Shown: positions 46,101 through 58,700 of the stretch, piece after piece
Layout: each line of letters starts with the position of its first letter
Numbering within the stretch: the first letter of the stretch is position 1
Source: Antedon mediterranea
Taxonomy: Eukaryota > Echinodermata > Crinoidea > Comatulida > Antedonidae
NCBI RefSeq assembly: GCF_964355755.1
Contig: NC_092675.1
Span: 31,148,912-31,212,911, forward strand
DNA: 64,000 nucleotides
Direction of reading: 5' to 3'
Notes under the pieces: generated by a model
Database searches by the model: none
Told to the model about the DNA's origin: nothing
Seen by the model: only the letters and a program-made list of their open reading frames with translations
Translations under genes and position numbers: made by a program

Positions 46101-46703
46101 AGATGAGATGTCCTGGAATATGGGGCGCCATAAGCAGCAAAAATGTACTGTATGTGTGTATAAAATGCATATTTAAAATGCATGTGTGTGTGTGTGTATA
46201 ATTGCAATACATTTCAAACGTTTGGCGCCTGATTAATACATTACCTTTGGTGTCACATAAGACTCCTTTCCATCCACCAGAACACATACAAATAAAGCTG
46301 TTAACATGATCCACGCATTCACCGTTATGCTTACACGGATTAGGCTGACATTCATTAATATCTGTAAGCAAAGATAGAAGGTAGCCTGAATAATTGAACA
46401 CTGCGAATAATAAATGTGTTCTTTGGAAATATATATATAAACTTTATTTAGACACGAGACTGATGTGCAGTACAACTCGTTCAATCAATATTGATTGTTT
46501 TTACACAAGTTCGTGATACTGTATTACAAAAAAAAATCAACACCATATAAATACGACAGAAACGAAAAAATTGAAATTGAAAAGAAACAAAATTACAGCA
46601 GAATCCCCTTCATCTGACACCTCTATTTAGGGTACACCATATCGGTACTTCTCGTGTAAATGGAAACCCTTATCGAAGTGTATAATTTATGGGGATTCTA
46701 CTG

Positions 46704-46734
<31 letters not shown>

Positions 46735-49700
46735 TAATAATAAATAATATATTTATACAGGATAAAACAATCAGATTACAGTGTATCTGTTTTACATTGT
46801 GGTCCTGTCTTAATCAAAATATACAAAAGAGAAACTTAATTAAATATAATACATGTCAGTTTTTTATGAAAAGAAATGAGATTTGTATCTAGCCTTAAAG
46901 GACGTAATTGTTGGTGCCGATTTAATATTAATTGGTAAATTGTTCCATATTTTTGCGCCTGCAACTTTAAAGGACGAATTCATTTTACTAAGGGTGTATT
47001 TAGGTATTGTTACATTCAAATTTTCTACTCCACGTGTTAAGTGGGTGTGAATATCGCGAATCAATTCAATTTCATTTACTAATCTAATTGGTGCAAGGCC
47101 GTAAACACATTTATACATTAGACATGCTAGGGAGAAATCTCGTTTCTCTTCAAGAGTTTGCCACGATAAGTTCTGGATGATGTTGTCACCCCTTACATTA
47201 ATATAATCGAAGTTGTTAGTTACAATTCGAGCAGCTCTTTTTTGATGTCGCTTTAAAATATTTTTGTTTAACTCTGTCGTATTTCCCCAGACTGTTATAG
47301 CATAATCACTACAAGGCTGAATTGTACTTATATATAGAGTTTCAAGGAACGGTTTACTTAAACTACTAGCCATTTTACCTAGCATTGTTATTTTATATCC
47401 AATATTTTTACTAATACATTGAGTATTTTGTTTCCAAGTTAACATTTCATCGATTACGACTCCCAGATACCTTATACTATCAACTTGTTCTAATTTACTG
47501 GTTCCAATTTGTATATTTAAATCATTACTGTCAGCTGTATGATTGTTTCTTAGTAACATAACCTTTGTTTTTTCAGTATTTATAGAGAGGTGGTTGTCAT
47601 CATACCATTTACCAATGTTATCAATAATTATTTGTAATGAATCATTTACTATCTTAGCAGTATCACCTGAGGTGTAAACCACAACATCATCAGCAAAAAC
47701 GCTGCAAGTTCCATTTACTATAGACTGCGAAATATCATTTATGAAAATGAGAAACAAGATGGGTCCCAGGACACTTCCTTGTGGAACACCAATATTGATT
47801 TCTTTAAGTGTAGATTTGTTATTGTTACAGTATACAAACTGTTTTCTGTTTTTTAAGTAATTACTAAACCAGTAAACAACATTTTTATGGAAACCATATT
47901 TGTAAAGCTTAAATAACAAAATTGAGTGATCTATCGTGTCAAAGCACTTGGATATATCTAAGAAACAAGCGCCGACGACCTCTGAGTCATTAAAACTTTC
48001 TAACCAATCATCAACTACTCTGTGCAAGCATGTTACAGTAGAATGGTTTTTCAAAAAGGCAAATTGATCAATGTTAATCAAATCAAACAAACTAAGAAAA
48101 GAAATGATTTGTTCCTGAACCACTCTCTCTATCATCTTTGCGATATGAGCAACGACAGATATTGGTCTGTAGTTGCTCATACTGTCTTTACTACCCTTTC
48201 CTTTATATATAGGAGTTGTCCTTGCTACTTTCCAATCAGCTGGGACAAGACCAGACATGAGAGAGAGATTCACAATATGACACAATGGATAAGCAATGTA
48301 CGGAGCTGCTAACCTTAACAATTTACTATCAAAATCAAGAACATCTAAATTTTTTTCTGGCAAATTATAAAGCTTCCTTTTAATGGTATTTACATCAACA
48401 TTTATAAAATTAAAGGAATATTCACTAGGTGGATTATTCCAACTTGGCAGCGTATCGTCAAATGACTGCGCCATCTTAACTCCTATGTTGGTAAAGTATT
48501 CATTAAAATGTTCGCAATCAATAGTTTTACTAATGTTAGATTTCGTTTTACCAGTTAGTTTATTTAGCTCGTTCCACATTTTTTTTGGATTATTTTTATA
48601 TTTTATATTTACATTATTAAAATAGTTATACTTTGCTTTCTTAATGTTAGTGTTAACCAGATTTCTAAGTCTTCTATACTCAGTTTTTAATCCTGGATTA
48701 TTAACATTTACTTTGCTTTTAGTATAATCTCTTTTGTACATTAACTTTATAATTTCAGGAGTTATCCAGGGAGAGAATCTATTTTTTATTCTTGAATTTT
48801 TTATAGGCCCATGTTTATTACTTAAATTTAGAAAGCAATAAGTAATACATAATAAATATTTTTGATTTCATTTACCTTAAAATAAATTAGTGATAAAACA
48901 CACATTTTATATAGTATTTAGCCATTTTAAAAGTTGGATGTACACCATCGTAGATTACCATACCATTATGTTTTACAATGCATTTTTCAGATACGTTTTA
49001 AACAACTTAACTGAATTTGGAAGGGTATCATATACATCCTCACTGCCTCCTCTACAAGTACAGATGTAACTTAATATATACATTATTCATTTTCTGGTAA
49101 AATCTTCCATACAAGTGTAGAGTTACAGGCCTCGATCATGCATACCTTTTTTACAGAACTTTCTGGTAAACCTTTCCATACAAGTGTAGAGTTACAGATG
49201 CCTACATACCATCTTACAGAATTTTCTGGTAAAATCTTCCATACAAGTGCAGAGTTACAGGCCTCGATCATGCATACCTTTTTTACAGAACTTTCTGGTA
49301 AACCTTTCCATACATGTGTAGAGTTACAGATGCCTACATACCATCTTACAGAATTTTCTGATAAAATCTTCCATACAAGTGCAGAGTTATAGGCCTCGAT
49401 CATACATACCTTCTTTACAGAATTTCTGGTAAACCCTTCCATACAAGTGCAGAATTACAGGCATACGTACCTTCATTACAGAACTTTCTGTTGAAATCTT
49501 CCATACAAATGCAGAGCTAGTTATAGGCATACATACATTCTTTACAGAACTTTCTAAGTAAAACCTTCCATACAAGTGCAGATGTACTTTAATTTGATTT
49601 GATGTATTCGATATCATACAAAATTAAAAGATAAAAACCAACAAAAAATATCATGGTATACACACCTTCTTCACAGAACTCTCCGGTAAAGCCTTCCATA

Positions 49701-52700
49701 CAAGTGCAACTTGATGTATTTCCATTCGACGAACATGTAGCGCCATTTTTGCACAAATTGTTAACACATGCATCCGCTACAGGAAGAACTTTGGGAAAAA
49801 ATTATGTAAAAACGCCGATAAAATACAAACATTTATCAAAGTGAAGCTTACTTTGTCATGAGGTATTCATGAATATTATTATAACTTCCAATCATTGCCA
49901 CGACGTGTTTATTTAGCTAACTCATCTAAAAACAATCAAAAGCTAAAAGCAAGTAATTACCATCTTGACAAGATGTTGCGGCGGTATCGTTTATATATTG
50001 GTTTGCATAATCTAGACCAATAGTGGATACGAACATGGCAACAGAGGAAGACCCATACCATGTGGCTGTAAACTTAAGCCTGTTGTCTCCAGACGTTATA
50101 TGATGAACTCCAGGACTTACTTGACCACTTATCGTACAGAAGCCAAAATTCTCTTTCTCAACTGCGTCAAAAAATTGCACCATGTTCTTACGCATTCTAG
50201 TATAAAGTGCGTTTTTACAAGGTTTATCAACGGTCAAAATCAAATGATTTGAGAAGGAGTAAACAATTGAATTTTGGTGAGATGAAGTCGTGTTAAGTGT
50301 TGAAAATGTAGTACTTGTTACAAATTGTTCAACGGGAGCTATAACAGACATAGATGGATGAGATTCTTGGCAACTTCCAAAGCCTCCCTGAAAAGTGTTG
50401 CATAACCCTTGACCCCTGGTTCCATACAGTGCTATTAAGACTGGGTTGTCGGCAACAAGTGTTTTCGTGACGTCACCATTTAGTACAAATTCATGGAATT
50501 CACCAGCGTCAATAGTACTTGCAAAACCTTCCTCTGGAAGATAAATGGTTGTATTGTTCCGAACAGCGATAACACGACATATTGTATCCCCATAACGAAG
50601 GCTTGGAAGGATAAACCGTTTTCCTAACGCGTTAACAGGAGGAATTTGCGTCGCCATATACTCACACGCGTTTCCATAGTATTTGGCGTACCCACAGCTG
50701 TTGCCACTGATGACGGAAATAGGGGATGAAGATTTAACGTGAGAACCAGTGAGATCATTTTCACTTGTGATCTGGAAAGTCTGGCCACTATCGATAGAAA
50801 ACGATAACATATCTCCAGCCTGATATATCTATGGAATAAGCATGCAACTATTATCAACTTGTCTAAGAGTAAATAAATATTAATAATACAATAAACTATT
50901 CGTTTTCGTGAGGCTATTGATTGTTGGCTTCCACTATTTCGGTTCGGAAAAAAATAAAAGAATTTAAAAAAAATCATTACCAACTTACCTTTTGTTGGTA
51001 GATGACGGTTCCTTTTAATTTGACAGAAACTTGAGTTCCATCGCAAGATCCAGTAATCATTACTTGAGATCTTGAAGAAGCAAATCTTGGGTACGATGAT
51101 GCAATAAAATGTTCGGATCCAATAGATCTCAGAGGCGCCACTAGCAAAATATCTAAACTAAAATCGTGAGTATCAACCACTGCGTAGACAGTTATATTAT
51201 TGGTAGCCAATATGGTGATGGTGTTTTGTTTAATACCAGTGGTATGGTTCGTGGTCGACATAATGTCACTTGGTAATCGTACAATAACCTCCTCGTTGTT
51301 CATCATTCGAAAATGTTTCTGAAAGTTTATTCCACTAGCAGATACAAACACAAATCCTGGAGATTTGCTAATTGAGTGAATATGTAAAGAAGGTCCTTTA
51401 CTAACCAGATGGTTGTATGGCAAGGCAAAAAGGAAATACTTCCCATGGCTATTCGAGGCTCCTACAAATAATAATATAGTTAGTAAATACTGTATTTAAA
51501 TTTATTAAATGATAAATATAACTAATAAAATGAATATTTATAAATCTAATTCAGCAAGATTGTAAATGTATTAATTTGAAACAGGACATGCAACAGTAGT
51601 GTGAAATATCAATCACATACCAACAGTAGTGTGAAATATCAATCACATACCAACAGTAGTGTGAAATATCAATCACATACCAACAGTAGTGTGAAATATC
51701 AATCACATACCAACAGTAGTGTGAAATATCAATCACATACCAACAGTAGTGTGAAATATCAATCACATACCAACAGTAGTGTGAAATATCAATCACATAC
51801 CAACAGTAGTGTGAAATATCAATCACATACCAACAGTAGTGTGAAATATCAATCACATACCAACAGTAGTGTGAAATATCAATCACATACCAACAGTAGT
51901 GTGAAATATCAATCACATACCAACAGTAGTGTGAAATATCAATCACATACCAACAGTAGTGTGAAATATCAATCACATACCAACAGTAGTGTGAAATATC
52001 AATCACATACCAACAGTAGTGTGAAATATCAATCACATACCAACAGTAGTATGAAATATCAATCACATACCAACAGTAGTGTGAAATATCAATCACATAC
52101 CAACAGTAGTGTGAAATATCAATCACATACCAACAGTAGTGTGAAATATTAATCACATACCAACAGTAGTGTGAAATATCAATCACATACCAACAGTAGT
52201 GTGAAATATCAATCACATACCAACAGTAGTGTGAAATATCAATCACATACCAACAGTAGTATGAAATATCAATCACATACCAAATAGATAAAACTCATAA
52301 TGTTGTATTGCTTTACCTTTCCGTTATGCTACCAATCACAACTTTATCAGATACACTATTTAATCCACTACCGATATTTAACCTTGTATTTGGTAATACT
52401 TATTTGATAGAATACTTTATAACACGAACAAATAATATAGATCGAGCCAATTCTGCATATATACATTGGGCATGCAGAATTGAACTGATAATTAATCCAG
52501 AACATACTGAATAATTGAAGGGTGTCTATTACAAATTCCTGTTAAAATCCAATTCCATATATATATATATATATATAATACTTATTATCATTTGAATTTA
52601 ACAATACCGTATTTTACCATCGATATAGCATACACTTGAAAGGTTTGAGCAAAACATAGACAACAGATATACTATTATGGCTAAGTTCAATCGAGAGTGA

Positions 52701-53389
52701 TGAGTAAGCCTCGGAATTGGTATTTCATATTTAATGGTAGGTCTGTCGCGCGAGACTTCATTCGAAAGCCATCTTTTAAATATTCCTCATTTAATATTAA
52801 TACAGTGTTTATTCAATAGGTAATGGTGTCTTCTGTAATTATGTTATTAGGATGTCTTTGCGAGATATATATGTACAACGTTACTCGTGTAGGTCTATGG
52901 ACAGTATCTATTGTTTTGTGTATTAGTTTTTTATTTGAAAAAGGAAATCCCTAAATCCGCCGCAATAATTTCTCAATAGTGACTTACATTAGAATGTTTT
53001 TTAATGCAAAATTGAGTTGGCAGTTGGCAGAAATTCGTGTAACGTAGGCTATATCGCTCCAATACCTTAGAAGCAAATGATATAATTGTGGTACGAGAAG
53101 ACTAGACATGATACAGTACCGTACTGCATTGATTGATTAATAAAAATGTTCTATCTAAGTTCGCATTTAGTCTGTAACACAGTCCTTAGTCCTTTTACAA
53201 ACAAACCAGTTTAAAAAACAACAGTAGTTTAGTAGGCCTGTAATGATTTAGTAAAATATGTAAAACCGATTTGAGAGAATCATTTACCCCACAATATAGG
53301 CATACGCCAAAATATACACAATATACATACATACCTGTTGTATAGGAAACAAGTGTGAGGAGCATTATCCACGTGAGTGTAGTCCTCAT
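43128..53389 (-). CDS. Secreted protein with three IgGFc-binding domains and two EGF modules (1425 aa)
   Basis: Seven exons join in phase on the minus strand: 53389-53335, 51461-50989, 50828-49961, 49776-49666, 46361-46245, 46026-44701 and 44455-43128 (TGA), 4278 bp. Exon 1 is a signal peptide (MRTTLTWIMLLTLVSYTTG). IgGFc-binding domain A spans about 20-465, EGF about 466-502 (CVNNLCKNGATC), a Ca-binding-type EGF about 503-541 (DINECQPNPCKHNGEC), domain B about 545-980 and domain C about 984-1425. Each IgGFc domain has DLTGS/T, a G-x-x-C-G site, then C-x-[HY]-M and a WG-x-x-F-type block (PLRSWGQTF, PASSWGSNF), and a PSM-x-[LV]-I-[AP] block. No TM or GPI signal is seen. FCGBP-type proteins carry this domain and bind mucins or microbes; an immune or mucus role is inference. 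Long introns hold a LINE, a 30-bp array and an EGF-derived repeat. Confidence 0.88.
46706..46750. repeat. (AAT)n microsatellite at the LINE 3' end
   Basis: AATAATAATAAT runs directly abut the LINE tail at 46751; they probably arose from its 3' repeat. Confidence 0.8.
46745..48870 (-). mobile_element. 5'-truncated LINE with reverse transcriptase ORF, in IgGFc-gene intron
   Basis: The frame is open from about 48865 to a stop at 46864, with the first ATG at 48741 (625 codons). RT blocks are in order: TTPIYKGKG and SNYRPISV, QFAFLKNHST, FLDISKCFDTIDH, GVPQGSVLGPILFLIFINDI, and FADD (the YADD box), then YLGVVID and the C-terminal AKIWNNLPINI. The endonuclease domain is missing, so it is 5'-truncated and cannot move alone. 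It looks like the CR1/Jockey group. It lies in the intron between the two EGF exons, in the same orientation as the host gene. The uninterrupted frame suggests a young insertion. Confidence 0.88.
49083..49610. repeat. Roughly 60-bp tandem repeat derived from an EGF exon end and its splice donor
   Basis: On the minus strand units read AACTCTACACTTGTATGGAAG, then TTTACCAGAAAGTTCTGTAA, then AGAAGGTATG(T/C)ATGATCG-type sequence. This matches the 3' end of the EGF exon at 49776-49666 (TGCACTTGTATGGAAGGCTT, then GAGTTCTGTGAAGAAG|GTGTGTA). About eight to nine copies lie just downstream of that exon in the gene's direction. Two alternating unit forms (ATGATCGAGGCCTG and TATGTAGGCATCTG) show that a two-unit block was amplified. 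Confidence 0.85.
51590..52281. repeat. 30-bp tandem array, about 23 nearly identical copies
   Basis: The unit is CAACAGTAGTGTGAAATATC plus AATCACATAC. Only three single-base differences are visible (near 52051, 52150 and 52261). It lies in the first intron of the IgGFc-domain gene. Open frames on both strands follow from the unit length and are not genes. Confidence 0.97.
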
Positions 53390-54449
53390 TTTGGTTTAGC
53401 CAGGTCCGAATGCTTTAGTGTAAATGCAACGAAATAAAGTTGGTTAACTTTCTTCACTCTTGAACAAATATGATGGCGCTATTTATTCTCACTTTCTGGT
53501 AGAATGTCTCTTTTCCTTCTTTTAAAGTCGTCTTCTAAAGTCTTCAACAAATGTTATTTGGCTTTTATAAATAGATAGATAGACCTAGGAAGTGAACTTG
53601 GTCATGGGTGTTTCCAAATGATTAACACGGTAATTTAATTTTCTGGGATTTTTATCGCAGAGGTCATTTTTGGTGAGCAGATTAAAGGGGCTGGTTTATC
53701 GGAAGTAAGGAAGAAATATTACAGAATTGTCATCATCTTTGACCTGTCCCTTATTACCGGTAAATTATACATAAAATATAAATATTGTTTTAAAATTGTA
53801 TTCATGGTTACATGTGTGTTGTATACTAAAGTTCCTGATTAAAAATGTGAAAATATTTGCAATGTAGTGTGATGAATTCTAGTTACCCTACATTAGGCAA
53901 CCTTTCTTGTTATTATCACACCAAGTGGTTTTATTAGATATGTATCAGACAGATCAAACGTCAACGAAACTATAACGAATATAAGGCAGTTTATTGTTGA
54001 CATAGGAAACGTAGTCATATAGAAACCGGGAAACCTACAAATTTAACATTAAACACTTTATCGTCAGTGACTTGAATCTGTTTTAATATATCCTGAAATA
54101 TTATTAAATATGTAGTCACTTTATGATACAATTCCTTTTCATATCAGTTATTACTTTTCCTACTTGTCTTTATGACCTTAAAAACGTGGAAATATGCTAA
54201 ATTATAAACATTTTAATATAAGCACGATGTTTTCACTATTAATGTTTAACAACATTTTTAAACGCAATAAAAATTAATCATTTCATTTTAATCAGTCAAG
54301 TAAATTTACAGCACATAAATATTATTATATTGTACACTTAGATAGTGAAACGTTTAACGCATCCGTTAAAGGGCCAAATCTGTCATATCTATGAAATGAA
54401 TTTTAACTGAAAGTAAATCAATATCTTTCACAGAGTATTGGCCCAGGTA
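53390..54449. other. Intergenic: upstream region of the IgGFc-domain gene
   Basis: AT-rich with no exon seen. It should contain the promoter of the minus-strand gene that starts at 53389, but no clear TATA box or other element could be assigned. Confidence 0.5.
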
Positions 54450-55435
54450 CTCTATGTAAATCATCAAAATGGATAGCTGTCTCGCTACTCAACCCCTCAG
54501 TTTAATTACCAAACAACCAGATGCCCAATAACAACATGCTTTTTGGTACTCATGCACGTGTTAATAAAACAACAGATGAAACAGTAATTTTTGATAACAT
54601 TCCGATTGAGAAAGTTGAAACGTTTAAATATTTGGGACTTACATTTGATGAACAACTCTCATGGAAAGTACATATTGATTCTATATGTGCAAAACTATCA
54701 AAAATTCTACATCTATTTTATAGATTGAAAAGTTTTACATCTCCTAAAATTATTAAAAGATTATACAATGCTCTATTTTTATCACATATTGACTATTGTT
54801 CAACAGTCTGGGGTACTGGTTCAAACGCCCATATTTTAAAATTGCAAAGGGTACAAAATAGAGCTGCACGATTAATACTAGGTGCTGATATTCGAACTCC
54901 TGTTAGACAAATGCATTATGATTTAGGTTGGCTAACAATTAAGACAAGAATTGAATATCATACAATTTGTACAATATTTAGATGTTTACAAGAATCTGTA
55001 CCTTCATACTTATGTGATGTTTTGCAATATATTAGTAGTGTACACAATATTCAAACCAGAAACTATGAAAATAATCTGTTGTATTTGCCCAGATGTAACC
55101 TCGAAATATACAAACGTAGTTTTGTTTATTATGGAAGTTCACTCTGGAATGGCCTACCTTATGAATTAAGAAAACAAAACAATTATAACCGTTTTAAATC
55201 ACTTGTTAAGATTCATTTATTGTTGCCGGTGGTCTAGGATGGTTCCAGTGAAATATATTTAAATATGGTATAAAAGTTATAATAATAATGAGAACATGCA
55301 TTGAAGTTTAGTTTAAGTTTAGTTTAAGTTGTTTTCAAATTTTGTTTAAATGTGCCGTAGGGCCCCTCGGAAGAGCAGTTTTATTTTATTACTGAGAGGG
55401 CTACCCTACTGAAAGAAAACGAAATAAATAAATAA
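54450..55435 (+). mobile_element. 5'-truncated LINE, C-terminal RT part and 3' UTR
   Basis: The frame from 54521 to a TAG at 55237 (238 codons) begins just after the catalytic RT blocks: VETFKYLGLTFDEQLSWKVH, HIDYCSTVWG, LQRVQNRAARLILG, YGSSLWNGLPYELR. The piece before 54521 is frameshifted. The 3' UTR holds a hairpin (GGGCCCCTCGGAAGAGCAG ... CTGAGAGGGCTACCC) and ends in (AAAT)n. It is dead, and differs in sequence from the LINE at 46745. Confidence 0.85.
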
Positions 55436-55510
55436 ACGCAACGATTTGTCGAGTGGAATCGGTTAAACTCCGTTTCCACATGCAGTTTATCGATTACGGT
55501 AACTTTTTTC
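55436..55510. repeat. Second copy of the GTTTCCACA...GTTTATCG repeat
   Basis: AGTGGAATCGGTTAAACTCC and GTTTCCACATGCAGTTTATC match 16035-16080 with several changes. Confidence 0.45.
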
Positions 55511-55512
55511 AG

Positions 55513-55731
55513 TTATTTTTTTTGACGGCCTATAATATAACGTGTAATGGCGTCTTGATCCCCATGTTTCCTGATCACCATTAATATACTGTACATTTTT
55601 TCTTCAAAACACAAATTAGTGAAAAATTGCTGAGTTGTTTGATGAGTGTTGCAGTCGGCAATGTGAAAACGATTTCCGAAAAACATTTTGTGAAACATTA
55701 TTCTGCCTTTGATGTTCGTGTTACCATTGTA
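55513..55731 (-). CDS. Candidate last exon (cytoplasmic tail) of the adhesion GPCR
   Basis: The 219-bp frame after the acceptor CTATTTAGAG is in phase 0, as the TM7 exon's donor (CCTCAG|GTTTGT) requires, and encodes 72 residues rich in basic and aromatic amino acids with no known domain. If the alternative acceptor two bases earlier is used, the tail would end after about 11 residues in the phase-0 frame. Weak evidence. Confidence 0.35.
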   Translation of the reverse strand, partial: YNGNTNIKGRIMFHKMFFGNRFHIADCNTHQTTQQFFTNLCFEEKMYSILMVIRKHGDQDAITRYIIGRQKK

Positions 55732-58700
55732 CTCTAAATAGAAAATAAGTTAAAAATAGATTATGTTAGATATCAATTAAATCAGAAAGTATAAATAGAT
55801 AAGCCTTTAATAGCCCCGATTGCCTGAGTTATTGTCTTTTTTATGTTACGTATAAATTGCCAAGTGTGAGCAATTTTTTAAAAACCAAATAATATCCAAC
55901 CTATAATAGATATATTACAACTTAAGATCGTATACTTACACTAATAACTGATACTTAAGTTAAGTTATTTAAGATCGTATACTTACACTAATAACTGATA
56001 CTTAAGTTAAGTTATTTAAGATCGTATACTTACACTAATAACTGATACTTAAGTTAAGTTATTTAAGATCGTATACTTACACTAATAACTGATACTTAAG
56101 TTAAGTTACTTAAGATCGTATACTTACACTAATACCTGATACTTTGTTCTTAACCCCAAATGAGCGGCCTACGACATCACGGATCTATAATATTATCATC
56201 AAATAAATTAATTAATGTTAAATCATCTGATTACTGATTGGTTTGGGACAATTTTGGATGTAAGAAAATTAACAAAATAGATCTTAATTTACTATTAATA
56301 AGTGAATAAATAAAAATAATTGTTTAGAGAGGAAAAAAGCCCTTAAATTCTAAATCGAACAATTTGTGTTTCAAATTAGTCTTTTACGCTTAATGCGTTC
56401 CACAACATTTTTAGTCGCACGACTCTACAGCTCACTATGTCGGTCTGTTGGTCGGTAAACACTAACTTGAGTACGCAACTGCAGCCATGTATATGGCCTT
56501 GTTTTATAAAAAAGATTTTGTTAATGAGACAAATAAATAATTTACGTCGTTTTATCTAAGAAAACAAACAAAGCACAAACCTGAGGATCTAGCAGAACGT
56601 ATGCACAGAATATAAAGCACCCCTGTAAACCATTGATGATGCAGAATATGTATTCTAACCATAGCGATGACGATCCAATCATGAACGGCCCCACAAGCCA
56701 CGTCACTCCAAATAAGGGTAATAAAATGACTAGCCCCTTTAATGATTTCCTATTTGGAAATTAAATTGAAAAGCTTATTTATACCGAATGGTATACCTAT
56801 AATATTTAGTAATTAATAATTGATAATTTTGTATTGATTTATGTTGTTCGATTTTATCCTTTTGACTATCTTTTAATCTGACGAATATTCATTTTTTTAT
56901 TTTCATTTAAATCATATCTATACAGAATAATTGTCAACATAAATATAACAATTTTGACTAAAACAAATCACAGAGATACTAGAGTATGTAAATTTTAAAA
57001 TGTAATAAAATCTAAAACTTAAAAAACTATAATTAAAATTTAAAGCATTGAAGTTACTTACTTAATAGCACTGTAATCTTCTGTTTCTGTTTGAGATCGA
57101 TTGGTTCTTGATCTTGTATAGATACATTTTATTATCTTTGCAAGAATTAAACAGTTTATCTAAGTCGGAAACAAAACAATTATCATTCACAGAAAAGTGT
57201 TAGAAAAAGGCTATTAATTTCGTCCATAAAATAATGATTAATAAAAACCATGATAAACAATGGTACTTTACCAATTCTATAAACGATACCGAACCAACGA
57301 ATGTCCAGCGAAGGCCATTCTCACTATTTATCCAACAACTAGAAAAAAAAAATACTTCTCAAATTTACATAGAAAATGAACAGACAACACAATACAAGAT
57401 AGTTTGTTTCCAAAGATGTCGCAAAACGAAATATTAACAATTTAAATTTAGGAAAAACGTATTATTAAAAGAAGTCTTTGTAAAAATACAAAGGTAGGAG
57501 GCCTAGAGGAGGCCTAGGCGATTAGAGTGTTAACTAAACCATATTGAATGATAATCCAATCTACATCAGCGTTGGTGCAAATTGATGTTTTAGGATAGTT
57601 TAGGTTGTTGGAAGATGCTATTGTTAATAAACTTGTGAATATTTGTTCTCGTTTTCCTTTGTATGTTTTGTATAGATGTATTATCCGAAATGGGTCCTTT
57701 GGGAGAACAGTTTTTTTACTGAAGAGGTCACCCAGTATAAAGCACAATTAAAAATAAAGGAAATGAATTACTTACAAATACGGGTCTCTATAACTGTTAT
57801 AAGTAGTAAGAAGTGACACAGCTACTGCCACCACCGGTACAATATAGCAGATGATGATGTAGTATAACATCTTGTTATAAACACAAGGAGTTGTTCTCAA
57901 TACTTTAAATGCTATATAAACTGCCTCTGCCAACATCCACATAAACGCATTTAACGCCGTGAGATGCAATCCTATGGCCACGATCATGCAGAGATACTAT
58001 AATGACAAATTTATATAGGCCTATTTAATGTATCATGATATGATAATAATTGTATACGTACATTATATTTTTCAAACCTGTAAGTGGCGGTAATTATCGC
58101 TGTTGAATTTGAATAAAATAAAATAATATTATTACATATTTAAAACTTCCGTTTTCATGATGCGCCACGCGACTACATAGCTGTTGAGTCGAAAAGTCCA
58201 TGTGCACTTAGAAATATGAGCATGCGCATAATGACTGTTGCGTAAAAATAGTCGAGTGATTCAAACCTTGTGATCAGTTGATTCAATTCCAAACAGAAAC
58301 AAACTTTGAAGAATCATTAAGTTGGAAACTAGATTGCAGTGGATCCAACTCCGATCAGAGTTTCTTAGCTTTCTGAAATGTATTGGTTTGATCTGATTTA
58401 TTCAATTTCGAGAAACATTATATGTACAATGCTATGATTAAAATGTCAATGATTGTCAAAAGCAAACTAAATCGCTGTTAGAAAACACTTTTATGATGTA
58501 AATACGAGTAAATACACAAAAACAGAATAAACAAATGTAAAATTACCTGAAACAACAGTAAGTTATTAAAGTTAAAATCAACCCCAGTAAAGATAAGCCA
58601 ATGGTTACTCTGGATATCCAACCTAATGCCAATTGGTGTGAATCAGAATGGGGTACCTGTAAGAAACATTGACAAATTGATCATTAAAACGAACACGCCG

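Noticed and set aside
51551-52276. Open frames on both strands, and a CRISPR-like look of a regular 30-bp array
   Set aside because: There are no spacers between the repeats, the host is an animal genome, and the frames follow from a unit length divisible by three.
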